A stretch of 64,000 nucleotides of DNA from Rachycentron canadum (GCA_038496675.1 CM076653.1:13334952-13398951); one strand, 5' to 3'; shown: positions 1-11,204, numbered from the stretch's first letter. Notes: generated from the letters alone by a model not told the origin. Numbers and translations are program-made.

Positions 1-137
1 ACGTTCACTGAAGTGAAATGGGTGAAAAGTACATTGTGGGTGTAGCACTTAAAACGCACTGGTTAATTTGCCATGTTTGTTACAGACTGTATAAACCAAA
101 CATTGAAATGAAATTAATACAGGGCTTGGTGTAATTT

Positions 138-429
138 ATCATGTTTAAAGAAGATACCAACATCCATCCATTATCTATACTGCTTATCTGTCAGGGTCGT
201 GGGGGGCTGGAGCCAGTGTCAGCTGACACTGCGCGAGAGTGGGGTACATCCTGGCAGGTCAGGTTGTGTCAGATGTTGGTCTATTCACAGGACCAACAAA
301 TCGAGACCCATTCATACTCACACTCATGGGCAATTTAGAGGCACCAATAAACCTAGACATGCATGTCTTTGGACTGGAGGAGAAATATGGACAGGAATCC
401 CTCTCAGTTTGAGATAATGTTTAAACAAG
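138..429 (-). mobile_element. 5'-truncated non-LTR retrotransposon (LINE) 3' end with target-site duplication
   Basis: Read on the minus strand this is the common teleost LINE 3' end: it finishes in a GGATGG-type tail (plus strand catccatccatt at 161-172), preceded by the AAGCGGTAT-like, GGGCTGGAGCC-like and GTGTACC-like blocks of the family. The insert (about 154-413) is bracketed by imperfect 16-nt direct repeats, atcatgtttaaagaag at 138-153 and ataatgtttaaacaag at 414-429 (14 of 16 identical), as expected of target-primed insertion. No reverse transcriptase coding sequence is present. The family looks L2/Rex-like, but the exact name cannot be assigned. A shorter relative lies at 58810-58917. 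Confidence 0.75.
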
Positions 430-1038
430 TGGTTCTGTTTTCTCTTTGCTGCACCTCTCCCTTTTAACTGCCAATTAGTTGTGTGGTTACAAGGGTAAAC
501 AAACTATGAAAAGCATTTTCTCTCTGCTTGAACACAACTATGAAGACATGAAAACTGCTTAGATAAAACAAATCTAATAATTTTTAACACTGTATGAGTG
601 TTGTATTAAGTTATCATACAGAATATACATTACTGTGTGATGATATAATGTTTTTTATCCTTAATTTTACATTCTGAAAAGTTATTATTTGTCCTCATCT
701 AATCCCCCATCTGTTAGATACATTTATTCATTACATACCTACAGTTTATGTGGGATTTACAGAAATCAAGTATAAGAACGTATATTGTGTTATTTTTCTT
801 AATATCAGCTGGACCTAACACTTGGCACTGATGCCTGTAAGTGTGGTATCATGTCAACTGAAGTTAAGTGTATTGTTTTTTATCTTATATTGTCCCACAC
901 GCAGCACCATCCATAAGTGGTTCTGTCAGCGTCACCTTATGAATTCAGCCTTACTGTGTTAATCTGAAACAAGCAAAAGTGTGGAGCTCTACAGTATCTT
1001 TTGTTGGGAAAATTCTTGAGTCACACAAACACCAAACA
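430..1038. other. AT-rich intergenic sequence, no gene seen
   Basis: Unique AT-rich sequence downstream of the GIMAP gene. No open frame resembling a protein and no structured repeat was recognised. Confidence 0.6.
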
Positions 1039-1044
1039 TTTATT
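1039..1044 (-). terminator. Candidate polyadenylation signal of the GIMAP gene
   Basis: The plus strand reads tttatt, which is AATAAA on the minus strand, 221-226 nt downstream of the GIMAP stop codon. It is the first canonical hexamer met in that direction, so it is the best candidate for the 3' end of the transcript. No cDNA evidence is available. Confidence 0.45.
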
Positions 1045-1264
1045 TACTTCTTACAAATCAAACAGAAAAATTCCGATAGTGTTTTTTCTAACAATTCTCA
1101 GGTTGAGAGTTTATCAGTGCTTAAAAAAATTTAAGCATACATCGAAGAAATCAACAAGAAGAAAACAAAGGCAAATATGAATTTTTGCTCTTCTACTTGT
1201 ACTAAAGGGACGATAAATGGAATTACTTCATACATCTGATTGAAGGGACATGGCTTGACATGAT

Positions 1265-2214
1265 TTAGTTGTTAGGTTTCATCCAGTTCCCAATGACTTT
1301 AGAAACTCCTGCAGCTGCAAATAGTGCAACTGACCGAAACGTCGCAACAGCTGCTTCTTCTGCTGCTACAGCAGCACCACCTATAGGAACAGCTGCAACT
1401 GCTGCTGCCACAAGAAAATTATGACTTGTGGCATTCAAAGTGTCTCCCCACTTGGTCCACCATTCTTTCTGCCTCCTCCTTTTCTGTACCTCTTCATATA
1501 TACTGTTGGTGTAATGATTCCCATTTAATTGCACAGTCTTATCTATGTTGTCCAAGAGGTCAGCCACCTGGGTGCGATCTTCCATGCATGTGTTGTCAAA
1601 CACGATGTACCCAGCTCGACATTCATCAATGATCTTCCTGAGCTCAGGACTTTCAGCTACATAGCTCTCAACTGGCCTTCCTTTGAGCACATCACCCCTG
1701 GTGAAAAGCACCATTGTGTACTTTGAAGCTTCCTCACCAAAGTTCTCCTTAATCCATTTGACAGCATTCATCTCCTCTTCAGTGAACCGAGCATCCAGTC
1801 TGATCACCAGCAGGAATATATGGGGTCCTGGGAGAGATTGCATGATACAGTTCTCTATTTCATTTTTCAACTCGAGTGGTGTCATTGATGTGTCAAAGAC
1901 CCCAGGAGTGTCAATGACACTCACAGTTCTTTGATCAAAGTGTCCAGTTACTTTTTTGCAGCAAGTTGTCACAGATGACAGAGAGACATCCTTTGTGTCA
2001 AAGTCTTTTCGTCCCAGGATGGTGTTTCCTGTTGCACTCTTTCCTGATCCTGTCTTCCCCAGCAGGACAATCCTCAGGTTGCTATCAGTTGGAGAGCTGG
2101 AATCTGTGGATGAAAAGTTGATGTGAATTTTGGATTGTGGATCAGCTGCACGAGGGAGAGCAAAATCGCAACACAAAGGTAAAACTTCTCACCTTTAGTT
2201 AATCTTAAAGCCAT
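1265..2214 (-). CDS. GIMAP/AIG1-family immune-associated GTPase (two coding exons: 2214-2193 and 2103-1265)
   Basis: Guanine-nucleotide-binding protein of the GIMAP (IAN/AIG1) family. In vertebrates these are septin-related GTPases of immune cells that act at intracellular membranes. The predicted spliced protein has 286 residues. G1 P-loop GKTGSGKS is at about 23-30, the G2 Thr near 53-54, G3 DTPG at 72-75, the family-specific conserved box at about 86-117, and G4 TRGD at 142-145. The typical VFDN...DRTQV segment follows, then basic RRRQK and an Ala-rich hydrophobic C-terminal tail that could touch membranes. Start choice: the frame of the large exon stays open to an upstream ATG at 2176, but a consensus acceptor (CATCCACAG, ending at 2104) pairs with a consensus donor (AAAG then GTGAGA, intron first base 2192). 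This gives an in-frame first exon MALRLTK that joins at the Asp codon before SSSPTDSN. The intron is 89 bp. All nucleotide-binding motifs are intact. The family assignment is secure; the exact paralogue is not assigned. Confidence 0.9.
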
Positions 2215-2378
2215 CTTGATGTAAAGAAAAAGTACCAAGAAACACGTGTCAAATCTGAATTTGAAACAAAATGTGCCTGTGCTACTCTGAACTTTCCAGA
2301 TCACAGTAAATCTGTACTTGTGTGTACACCAGTAGTTACTCCTCCCTCTCCTTTTCTCTCTCCACCAGTGGTTTCAGG

Positions 2379-2390
2379 GGAAATGAAACT
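2379..2390 (+). promoter_or_regulatory. Proximal ISRE/IRF-like element (one mismatch)
   Basis: GGAAATGAAACT matches the ISRE core GAAANNGAAACT at all but one constrained position. It lies 165-176 bp upstream of the predicted GIMAP ATG and so probably in or near the promoter. The element works in either orientation in known interferon-stimulated genes. No TATA box was seen nearby. Confidence 0.4.
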
Positions 2391-2424
2391 TTGCCCTTTG
2401 TCTCTCTGCCACAACTGTTTCCCA

Positions 2425-2436
2425 GAAAATGAAACT
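2425..2436 (+). promoter_or_regulatory. Distal ISRE, exact match to GAAANNGAAACT
   Basis: GAAAATGAAACT fits the interferon-stimulated response element consensus at every constrained base. It lies 211-222 bp upstream of the GIMAP start codon and 46 bp from the proximal element in the same orientation. The pairing and the position beside an immune GTPase support function; this is inferred from sequence only. Confidence 0.55.
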
Positions 2437-2861
2437 ATCAGAAAGCCTTTTAATGAGGTTTAAAACATTATTAAAATGGCTTAGGTGGAAACTTCTCACA
2501 TGCTAAAGCAGCTGACATCCTAATCTCAGTTTTAGCACAAACTCTGAATGAGATTTGCAGAAACTGGAGATCTAGTCAACAACATGTTGAGTAGGTGGGA
2601 GACACAAATTGGAAACACAACACTTATATATTTGTACCTTACAAAGTTTATATGGTTAACATGCACCACCAAGCAGTGCTTAGGAACAAGTACATGGGAT
2701 CAGATGTGCAACTTGTTGACCCATAAAAGCTGTATTGGGTTGATATTTTAAGGTTTGGAGGAGCTTGTGAAGAAGCAGGAAACCACAAGGATAAGACCCA
2801 AATTATTAATTCTGTTAAAACCAATTGCACAACATTGGTGCCCAGCTGCGTGTGAGGTTGT
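2437..2861. other. Intergenic sequence up to the assembly gap
   Basis: No coding potential or recognisable repeat between the GIMAP upstream region and the first N run. Confidence 0.55.
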
Positions 2862-3361
2862 NNNNNNNNNNNNNNNNNNNNNNNNNNNNNNNNNNNNNNN
2901 NNNNNNNNNNNNNNNNNNNNNNNNNNNNNNNNNNNNNNNNNNNNNNNNNNNNNNNNNNNNNNNNNNNNNNNNNNNNNNNNNNNNNNNNNNNNNNNNNNNN
3001 NNNNNNNNNNNNNNNNNNNNNNNNNNNNNNNNNNNNNNNNNNNNNNNNNNNNNNNNNNNNNNNNNNNNNNNNNNNNNNNNNNNNNNNNNNNNNNNNNNNN
3101 NNNNNNNNNNNNNNNNNNNNNNNNNNNNNNNNNNNNNNNNNNNNNNNNNNNNNNNNNNNNNNNNNNNNNNNNNNNNNNNNNNNNNNNNNNNNNNNNNNNN
3201 NNNNNNNNNNNNNNNNNNNNNNNNNNNNNNNNNNNNNNNNNNNNNNNNNNNNNNNNNNNNNNNNNNNNNNNNNNNNNNNNNNNNNNNNNNNNNNNNNNNN
3301 NNNNNNNNNNNNNNNNNNNNNNNNNNNNNNNNNNNNNNNNNNNNNNNNNNNNNNNNNNNNN
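2862..3361. other. Assembly gap of exactly 500 N
   Basis: The run is exactly 500 bases, which is typical of a placeholder of unknown true size. It directly abuts a (GT)n tract, a likely cause of the break. Confidence 0.98.

Positions 3362-3408
<47 letters not shown>
3362..3408. repeat. (GT)n microsatellite
   Basis: Uninterrupted dinucleotide GT for 47 bases at the right edge of the gap, followed by a short AG run. The true length is unknown because the gap starts inside or beside it. Confidence 0.95.
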
Positions 3409-3415
<7 letters not shown>

Positions 3416-3469
3416 CTCTCCCTCTCCTGGCTTCTGCTTCACCTCCACATGTGTCTTCAATCATCAGCT

Positions 3470-4280
3470 CATAAACCCATCAGTACAAGAACCCCAGCTC
3501 ATCTCCCACTCATCACCAGATTGTTCTGCCAACCTCCGTGGCAGCCACTCTCTCCTGGATCTAGTATACCTGAGTTATTCCTGTTTATTTCTTTTACTAA
3601 CTGCTGTGTTCAGGATTAACCTGTGCCCTCTTCCCTTTTGTGTCTCCCTGTCAGCCCACGTTGCTTCAGCTTGCCAGCCAGCTTCCTCACTGATCTTCGT
3701 TAGCCTGCCTCCCATCTCCACTACTGTAACTATTACCCTTAATCCTACAATAAACCCACTTTTCTCTACCACCTTGTTGTCTGTTTGTGTCCAGAAACAA
3801 ACCAGCTGTAACAGAACTATCTGGCCATTATGGACCCAACACACATAGACATGTGTGACTTGGCTACTCAGGTCACACAAATGGACCAACATAATCAGGT
3901 CCTCTGTGATGTGGTCAAGACTCAGCAGACTCTCACCTCCAGTGTTTCCCACCTGCTGGCCTGCCGGTGTCGCAGCCTCTCTTCCAGCCAGTACTACACA
4001 ATATCCACAGATGTGCTCTCCACAGACAGCCATTTATCCCTACGCTCAACACTATGGCAGTTTTTTGGGAACTTCCCAGCATTTACTTATCCAGTGCTCT
4101 CTTCATTCAGTATTGTAACGTTATGGCGTTGTTAACTGGAAAAGCCCCTTGGTGAGTTTCAGTGTGGTGGGGTAAACAGTCCCATTTGTGGTTCCATTTC
4201 TTGTTTTGGCAGAGTTTTAGGCCATCCCGTTCTGGATAAGGAAGCTGCCAAATGGCTAAGATACTAGCAACAGAGAATAA
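3470..4280 (+). mobile_element. Ty3/Gypsy-type LTR retrotransposon relic: LTR 3' part, leader and broken gag
   Basis: The 3470-3828 part has the pyrimidine-rich composition and AATAAA (about 3749) of a fish Gypsy LTR, ending near ctgtaaca at about 3815. A short leader follows and then a start codon at 3830 beginning MDPTHIDMCDL, like the MDP start of fish Gypsy gag. The polyprotein is broken: recognisable gag pieces (QCSL around 4100, ALLTGKAPW at about 4128-4155, HPVLDKEAAKWL at about 4225-4258) lie in different frames, with stops between them. No protease, reverse transcriptase or integrase is seen. The left part may be lost in the gap. LTR boundaries are uncertain. Confidence 0.6.
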
Positions 4281-5080
4281 CCTTGCAAATTAGCTGGATT
4301 TCTTGCGAGTGAGAAGTGGCTGAACCACAGTAGTTTTCCTATGAGGGTGAGACTCATGGCAGCAATGGGAATGTCCTCGATGTGATGACAGCGAGAAGTA
4401 ACTACTTGTTAACAGAGGTGGCTACAAAAGAGGTTCGGTATAGATGCTGCTGAAGGAGCAGAAAATAATTATGGCTTTTCTGGATGGAAAGGTATTTTTG
4501 CTGTTCACCTGATGGAGGGTTTGATGGCTCCACTGGTAGTGAAAAACGATTCAGAGGGACTCAGAATCTAAATGCTTGAAGTTAGCCCATGATAGACAGT
4601 GATAGATAGATGATTCATCCAATCACCTGCCAAATATTTTTGAAAGCACCTGCCCTTTTGCAAATAATTTCCTACAAAGCCTTCCCAGATGGTGGTGCAT
4701 AGCAAACCATCTGGTGTGTCAGGTTAAGAAGAGAGTGAGTGGGAAGACAAGCCAGTGGATGTGTCTTTGAGATGAAGAGTGATACCAATGGTATTTAAAC
4801 TCAACAAATACTGCCATTGTCAGAGAGGTACTTCAGAAATTCCAATTTCCCCCAAACTCATGAATGCTCAAAATCATCAACGACAAATTACATGTACACG
4901 AACCCAGCATCCAAAACAGTTAATTGTGTAGGTCATAAGTGCCGTAGGTTTATGGCACTAACAAAGAAGGTAACGTTACCTGGCAATTATGCATCCACCC
5001 AAATAAGCCCACTCTGCTGGGTCGTCATGGCTATAAACCCTTCACATGTTGTGCAGAGAAATACCACGATATAGAGGTTC
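4281..5080. other. Intergenic sequence, possibly further retroelement remnant
   Basis: Follows the gag relic without a clear boundary. The first few hundred bases could be more decayed retroelement sequence, but no protein similarity was recognised. Confidence 0.4.
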
Positions 5081-5114
5081 AACCCACCAGTGGGCCAGAG
5101 CCCACTGGTGGGTT
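5081..5114. repeat. Perfect 15-bp inverted repeat with 4-nt loop
   Basis: Arm AACCCACCAGTGGGC at 5081-5095 and its exact reverse complement at 5100-5114 enclose the loop caga. Weaker outer pairing (aatacc at about 5060 with ggtatt at about 5126) extends the fold. It could be the core of a small palindromic element or a cruciform-forming site. No coding context. Confidence 0.9.
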
Positions 5115-8100
5115 GGGCAAAGAAGGTATTGCAAGTGGGCCAAGAAATTATTTGCACAATTTTTTTTTTTACCATATTACTACGATAAACCAGTGAGATG
5201 AACTATCAAATTGTCTCAGGCCAGACCACATTAATACTTTTGCTATCTCATTTTGATTTCTTTCCATAATCAACCATGCAGTTTCCACCATTGGAAAGCC
5301 TCACTGCTGTTAACTGCCCTTCCCTGATCATAGCACTTCTTTTTCAATTTTTGTTCTTATGTCCTTCTCTTCTTTGGTTATTCCTCTGCCATCTCTTTTC
5401 TTGAAATTGGATTATATTGTGGAGTAAATAACACTGTTATGCCACTGCTGAAATACTTGCACTTGCAGCAACAGAAGAGGAAACTGCTCCTTCTCCTTCC
5501 CCTGGTAATCCTTAAACTGGTACCAGCAGATCCCAGATTTATTGCCTGTCGCTTCCAGTGACCTTTTCGCCCATCTCCCCTCTTCACTTCTTCTTCTCAA
5601 ACATAGCAGACATAGCCCATTTAAAAGTCTGCTATTGAACATATAAATACCCCCCTTTCATCAATCTAAACAAAACTCCAACACACTTTCAAATGATGTA
5701 TATTGGGTTTTTAAACAGAGTGACATTGAATGAGAATGATATTGATTTGAGAATGTTGGTATTCATAGTAAATTGTGTATGATTCCACCAGTGACTGCTG
5801 TTATCTGTGCATTTGGTTGTCATTTTAAGGTGACTGTCTTCAATAGCAGGGGTGCTTGTTACAGTGGTAGAGAGACTGACAAGGCCAGTGAAACCTTTAT
5901 GGATTTCTTGAGATGTGGTAGCCCACTGGGATTTGTCATGGTATGCTGGATGACCATTATGACTGAGGTTGTTCTTGTTCTAAACACATTGCAGAGGACG
6001 TGGTTCTCACTTGCTGCGGCTCATCTACCCGGGGGCCAGGGGGTCAACAAAGGGTTTTAACCAACAATTGCTCAATTTAGACCCAGTCAAGCTTGGAAGA
6101 CATTAGTGAAAACCCTAGAGGTATTTTAAAATGAATGGTAAAGCGGTAAAAAAAAACAAAAAAAAAAAAACAAAATGTACAGGTGGTTCCATACACCCAG
6201 CTGTACCTATCAAAGACAGGTAACATCCGTTATGTTAAACAAAAGAAAATCATTTGAAATGGAGGAAATCTATCAGTATAGATTGAGTGATTAGCTAATT
6301 GATTGCCTGAGTATTAGTTACAGAAGAACATCAGTGAAGCTGAGCTTAGGGAGGGACGATCAGGCAATGTACAGTATTTTTGCATTAATTTTGAGGATTT
6401 GTTTCACAAATAACAAGCTGATATTTAGCAGATAAAATGTTTATTATGTGCATAATTTTACCTGCTAATGTGGCTAAAAATCACTCAAAACATTCTCATG
6501 AAACATTTTAAGTATTAACATTAATTTTCATTAAGGGTACTTGTCTTACAACTGGAGCAACAACACTTAAAAAATAACTGCAATAATGATCAGGGTTAAC
6601 ATAACAGTGCTCAGTGTTACAGAGCATAGGCTGAGAAGTAATCAACATTAATTTACGCTAAATTAAGTTAATGTTTTTTCATTGATTTGGTCAGCTATGT
6701 TAATGGAGGTCAGCTTAATGCTAATTTACTCTTTCAACAAGTTCAATAATAGTAATTTTATGGTTGTCATCCTCTTCTCAGTTTCTTTAAAATGAGCTTT
6801 TTACTCTACATTTGTGAATAAAGTGCATTTCTTCTCATTTCTTCTTGGTGCAGTTGTGCTCACGATAATACTTTTGTCGGGGTGTGGGTCTGCCCACTGC
6901 ATATACTGTCTAAAAATGGTGCATGTTGTACTTTAATGCTAGTGAACAAAACTGAAAGGACCTTTACACTAAAATGACACTTGATTCATATTCATAATAT
7001 TCGCTAACTGACATGATGTTCTCCTTATTACTGCACATACTATTAACTCCCTGCACATATACAGTACAGTATGTGGCCCGCAGCTGAGTATTTCATGGTG
7101 ATGGACTGTCTAGTACATTGTGCTGCTCAGATAAGAATTTGGCCATTGCAAATGCTTAGATTGGGTTGCGGTTGCTGAGGGAAATAACATCTCTTCATGT
7201 CGCGATGTGTGAAACATCAGCGTGGTCAACCATAACCATTTCTCGAATTTTGATGAGTTCATTGGTGACGCGAACGCCCGCTGTTGCTTCACTTGTAATG
7301 GAGCGATGTGCGTGTTTAGTTTGTATAGAGGAAAATGTTAATTTCATCATGAAGGCATGTAATGACAAATGGAAGTGATAGTGTGAGTCTCTTTGCCTCT
7401 CTCCTCTTCCTCCAGCATGAGTCTGTCCTGTCCAACTTTATGGTCTTCAAAATGGCCACATCTGTCTGACAATGGCATCTAAAGAAAAAAAAATCCTTCA
7501 TCTTTATTAAATCCAGTGACATTTCAATATTCTGCTTTTGTGTTTTTTTCTCTGTCACACTTAAAGTCAAAGGGTTTAAGACCATTTATTGGACCAAATG
7601 TAGATAATAACTCCTTGGCTGCTCCCCAAATGAATCCAAGCTGTGCAAAATTCTGAAGAAAGCACATTAAATCCCCCCAAGAGGTACACTGAACACACAT
7701 GACCAGAAACAGATCACTGAGATACTGGAAGCACAAGGCAACAGATGCCATTTTAAGTATGGTAATAAGAAAGTAAAGGCGGAGGAGGAGGGCGGTGGGT
7801 GATGGAGGGAGAAGAGGGGGTAAGCGGGAGCGAGAAGCAGGTAGAAACAGAAACAGCAGCAGTATGAATGACTGCCATATGATAAACATTACCTCATTGA
7901 CTTGTGAGAATATCATTGGTGATTGTTAGTATCTGCTTGAATTAGCTTTATGCTCCGTTTGTGTAGCACAGCAACAGGGATTTCCAAAAATACAGCGTGT
8001 GATTTTTGTTGTTATGTCACTTAGATTGAGGAAGTGCAGAAGAGCGAGTCTGGAAAGTATTTTGATGCAAGTCTATGATAAATACACGCTTTGTGATGCC

Positions 8101-8750
8101 AATCTGATAAAATAACACTTTGTGAATGACTTGGCCTGCTGGCGATGTGGCAGTCAGGATGGCAGTTCAATCCGCCACCTTGGTCGAGACTGAAATATCT
8201 CACCTGCTGTCAGATGGATTTTCCATGAAACCTGATACAGACATTCACATTCTCCTCAGGGTGGATCGTAATGACTTTGTGATCATCCAAATTCAATTCA
8301 GAGGATGAATGCTTGAATGCTTTAAGCCAGCCTTTCTCTCATCTTATTGTATCTTTATTTATTTTTATTTTTACTGTGTTTATATATTTCCAATGACGTT
8401 GTCTGTTGATACTGTGTCCCCCACTTGTCCTTATCTTAGTCCTTTATTGTCCATTGTGTTGTATTGTTTTTAAAGAAGTTATTGACAAGTTTTGCAATTG
8501 CAACATTGTTTGAATTAACAGCTGAAACATTGCAAGCTCAGCATCAAACTTCATTCAAGAGTTGTCTCCAGTGGTGGGAAGCAAGTGTTAACTCTCTAGC
8601 ACATCTCTTCTTCTACTGACGTTATCAAGCTAAGCAGCTAGCACCAGACCATCTCATCACTTTCTCGTTGCAACTAACTGTAGCTTCCAATCAGCCCTGA
8701 AAACACAAAGCTGCTCGGGGGGAGGTATTTTAACCTCCTACATTATAAAG
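5115..8750. other. Intergenic, AT-rich, no gene recognised
   Basis: Contains short A tracts (about 6149-6173), an A/T-rich stretch with many TTAAT motifs (6480-6740) and a purine-rich patch (7775-7860). Open frames here are short and show no known domain. Confidence 0.55.
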
Positions 8751-8939
8751 AAAACAATCACTAAAGCTTTGTCATCAATGGCCACCTGGTTAAGGAACAT
8801 ACCATAAGGGCTTATTGAACCCTGAGCAGCAGTTTGACTCCCAGTTGGTCTGACTCTTTACTACATGCCCTCTCCCTATAAAATAAAGGCATAAACACTG
8901 CAAAAAAAATTAATTAACTCTAACTAAAAAACAATGACT
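8751..8939 (+). mobile_element. tRNA-derived SINE relic with 12-nt target-site duplication
   Basis: A body of about 165 bp (8763-8927) resembles the common teleost tRNA-type SINE. It has a degenerate A-box-like segment, a B-box-like gtttgactccc at about 8831, the ctacatgccctctccct block, and a 3' end with aataaaggcataaa followed by an A-rich tail. It is flanked by aaaacaatcact (8751-8762) and aaaacaatgact (8928-8939), 11 of 12 identical. The promoter boxes are diverged, so the copy is probably inactive. Confidence 0.65.
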
Positions 8940-9870
8940 GAAGCGACAGTCACCGCCACCTGCTTCCAGCAAGAAATATTGTTTGGTCCCAGAGAAAATT
9001 TAGGCACTTAATTCAACGTGAAGCCAAAAACTAATTTGAACAATAAAGTTCCTAACTAACAAACTCACTAACCAACTAACTATTAACGTTCCCTCTAGTA
9101 TCATCACTACCAAAATTTGTGTTTGTCTCTTGTCACCAAACACCTGCTAACATTCCCATCAGCCTCAGTTAGACTTCATACAATATTTTTGGGGGGCATT
9201 TATCAATGTCTATATTAGACAGCAACAGCTCAGAGATGACAGGAAATGAAGGGATGGAGATGGCAACCAACATGCAACAAAGGCCCCTTGGCTACCAGGG
9301 TGCCCACACTGTCACTGTTCTTCTGTATGCAACTTCCATTAAAGCTGTATATGTGTCAACATGGCGTCACATCATCTGCATTGCCATCTGTTGAAATAGG
9401 AACTCATCAATCAACAAATGAAGCCAAATCGGCTGTTATCAACGCAGGTTTAAACTTTTGTTTTCTGTTAAAAACTCTACTCAGTATTTTGGCCCCATGA
9501 TCTTTACTGGGCTTTACTTACATTAATACATACATACTTACCATTAAATGCAGATAAACTATTGCTCCCCCTATCCTGATGTTTACTTTTTATTTTCTTG
9601 TTGTATAAGATATTTAATGTCCCTCCATTAAATATCTCAATCAAGCATTTCCTGCTGAAATAGTTATTAATTTAAAAATGTTAAAAATATAGACCCTGAA
9701 ACTGGTTTATATTTTTCAGATGACTTTCAAAAGATGTTTCAATGTTTCTGTACCCAACACCGCACACAAGCTGAGATACATTCCAGCCTTCTATCTGTTT
9801 TCCACAGCAGATGAGATGTTACAGTATCATATCAGTGCAGCAGACTCTCAGGCACCAAGAGATACAACAC
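8940..9870. other. Intergenic, no gene recognised
   Basis: Unique sequence without domain-like frames; AT-rich near 9500-9720. Confidence 0.5.
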
Positions 9871-9906
9871 CCACACACACATGCACACACACACACACAC
9901 ACACAC
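9871..9906. repeat. (AC)n microsatellite
   Basis: Nearly pure AC dinucleotide with one interruption (atgc). It accounts for the HTHTHT-type reading frames crossing it. Confidence 0.95.
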
Positions 9907-10673
9907 TGGGATGGATGGGTCTGCCAATCAGCCGAGCAGACTGCAGCCCAGTCCTCGGCTGTGTGGTTCTCTCCCACAACAGTGTGACTCACACTCAGAG
10001 CTTTGCAGTCAGCGGAGCGTATCAACCTCCATCTTCACAGGAAGCGATGCCACCGCTTCCACTTTTCTATCTCATTATGCACTTACATACACTTGCTAAT
10101 AAACTGAGCATGCTCAAATCAGCCATGCAAACATGCTCTCAGAGTGTGCGAGGGGCATGTTGACAACAAGGAAAATAGTTCCTGTGATAGCGCGGACACT
10201 CGCTCATATGCAGACATCATGTGTTGATGATTTTACCACAGGAAGAAAGAAGGAAGGACTTTAGACATGAAAAAAAATTATTATTATTATTTAAAAAAAT
10301 ATATTATTAAGAGTGACCTTTAAAATAATGATGTTAATTGTTATAATTTATGATACAAAGGGATTTTTTTGCTACACTGGTGATGGGAACCTTCATCATG
10401 ACTGAGAATATTTTATCAAAGGTCTTAATCACATTAATAAAGGATGACATCATTGTATCAGTCCAGGAATGACATACTTAGAAAGCAGTGGCGCAAACAT
10501 TAACAAACTCCAAAGAAAAAACCAAATCTGCTGCAAAACAAGAAATTATTCTGATGACAAATTGTGACCTAGAATATATGTGTTTGTGAGCATGTGTGTG
10601 TGTGCCTGTACTGCTTCGATTGGATTGGTCAGTGTTAGGTGTCCCTCCTGTTAGACTGTGAGTTGGGAGACAA

Positions 10674-10703
10674 GATGAGTCACACTCATAGCTGTGACTC
10701 ATC
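10674..10703. repeat. Inverted repeat with 11-bp perfect arms, each holding an AP-1 site
   Basis: GATGAGTCACA at 10674-10684 and TGTGACTCATC at 10693-10703 are exact reverse complements separated by 8 bases. The two TGASTCA cores are centred 19 bp apart, nearly two helical turns. Confidence 0.85.
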
Positions 10704-10744
10704 TCACCAAAGTACCATGATGTACTCATTCAGACATAAATACA

Positions 10745-10776
<32 letters not shown>

Positions 10777-10808
10777 ACTCACTCTCTCACACACACGCAT
10801 ACACACAT
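10745..10808. repeat. (CT)n / (CA)n compound microsatellite
   Basis: CT dinucleotides to about 10776, then ctcactcactctctcacacacac. No coding meaning. Confidence 0.9.
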
Positions 10809-11204
10809 TTGTGTACATGCCCACAGTTAACACTCTACATTTCACAGTCAAATTATCTGAACTATATTATATATTTGAACTATACATTTTGAACCATACA
10901 TCCATCAGATCACATTTGCAAACATGATGCTCTTGTTGACTACACCGCTTATAGTATATTCCTTCGTAATAACATTGACATTTATTGTTAATTATTGTTC
11001 AATTTACCGTGTATTACTAATCATTCTCAGGAAACAGCCCAAGTTGAGTCATGAGACCTGGTTTTTGGACTCGTGGGACTTGCACTGGCTGCATTTTGTT
11101 AGTTTCTCTGTTATGTGCACATGGTTGTGTGTGCGTTTTGTGACAAACTGGATTTCAGCGCTGCATTTCATCACAGCATACAACCCCCAGACACATAACT
11201 TTTC

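Noticed and set aside
214..231. Perfect 18-bp palindrome cagtgtcagctgacactg
   Set aside because: Lies within the LINE 3' end, whose usual sequence already contains cagctgacactg; probably one or two mutations and not a functional site.
9720..10163. 147-codon open frame on the plus strand
   Set aside because: It crosses an (AC)n microsatellite, has no known domain, no clear splice or promoter context, and an amino-acid mix expected of repeat DNA.
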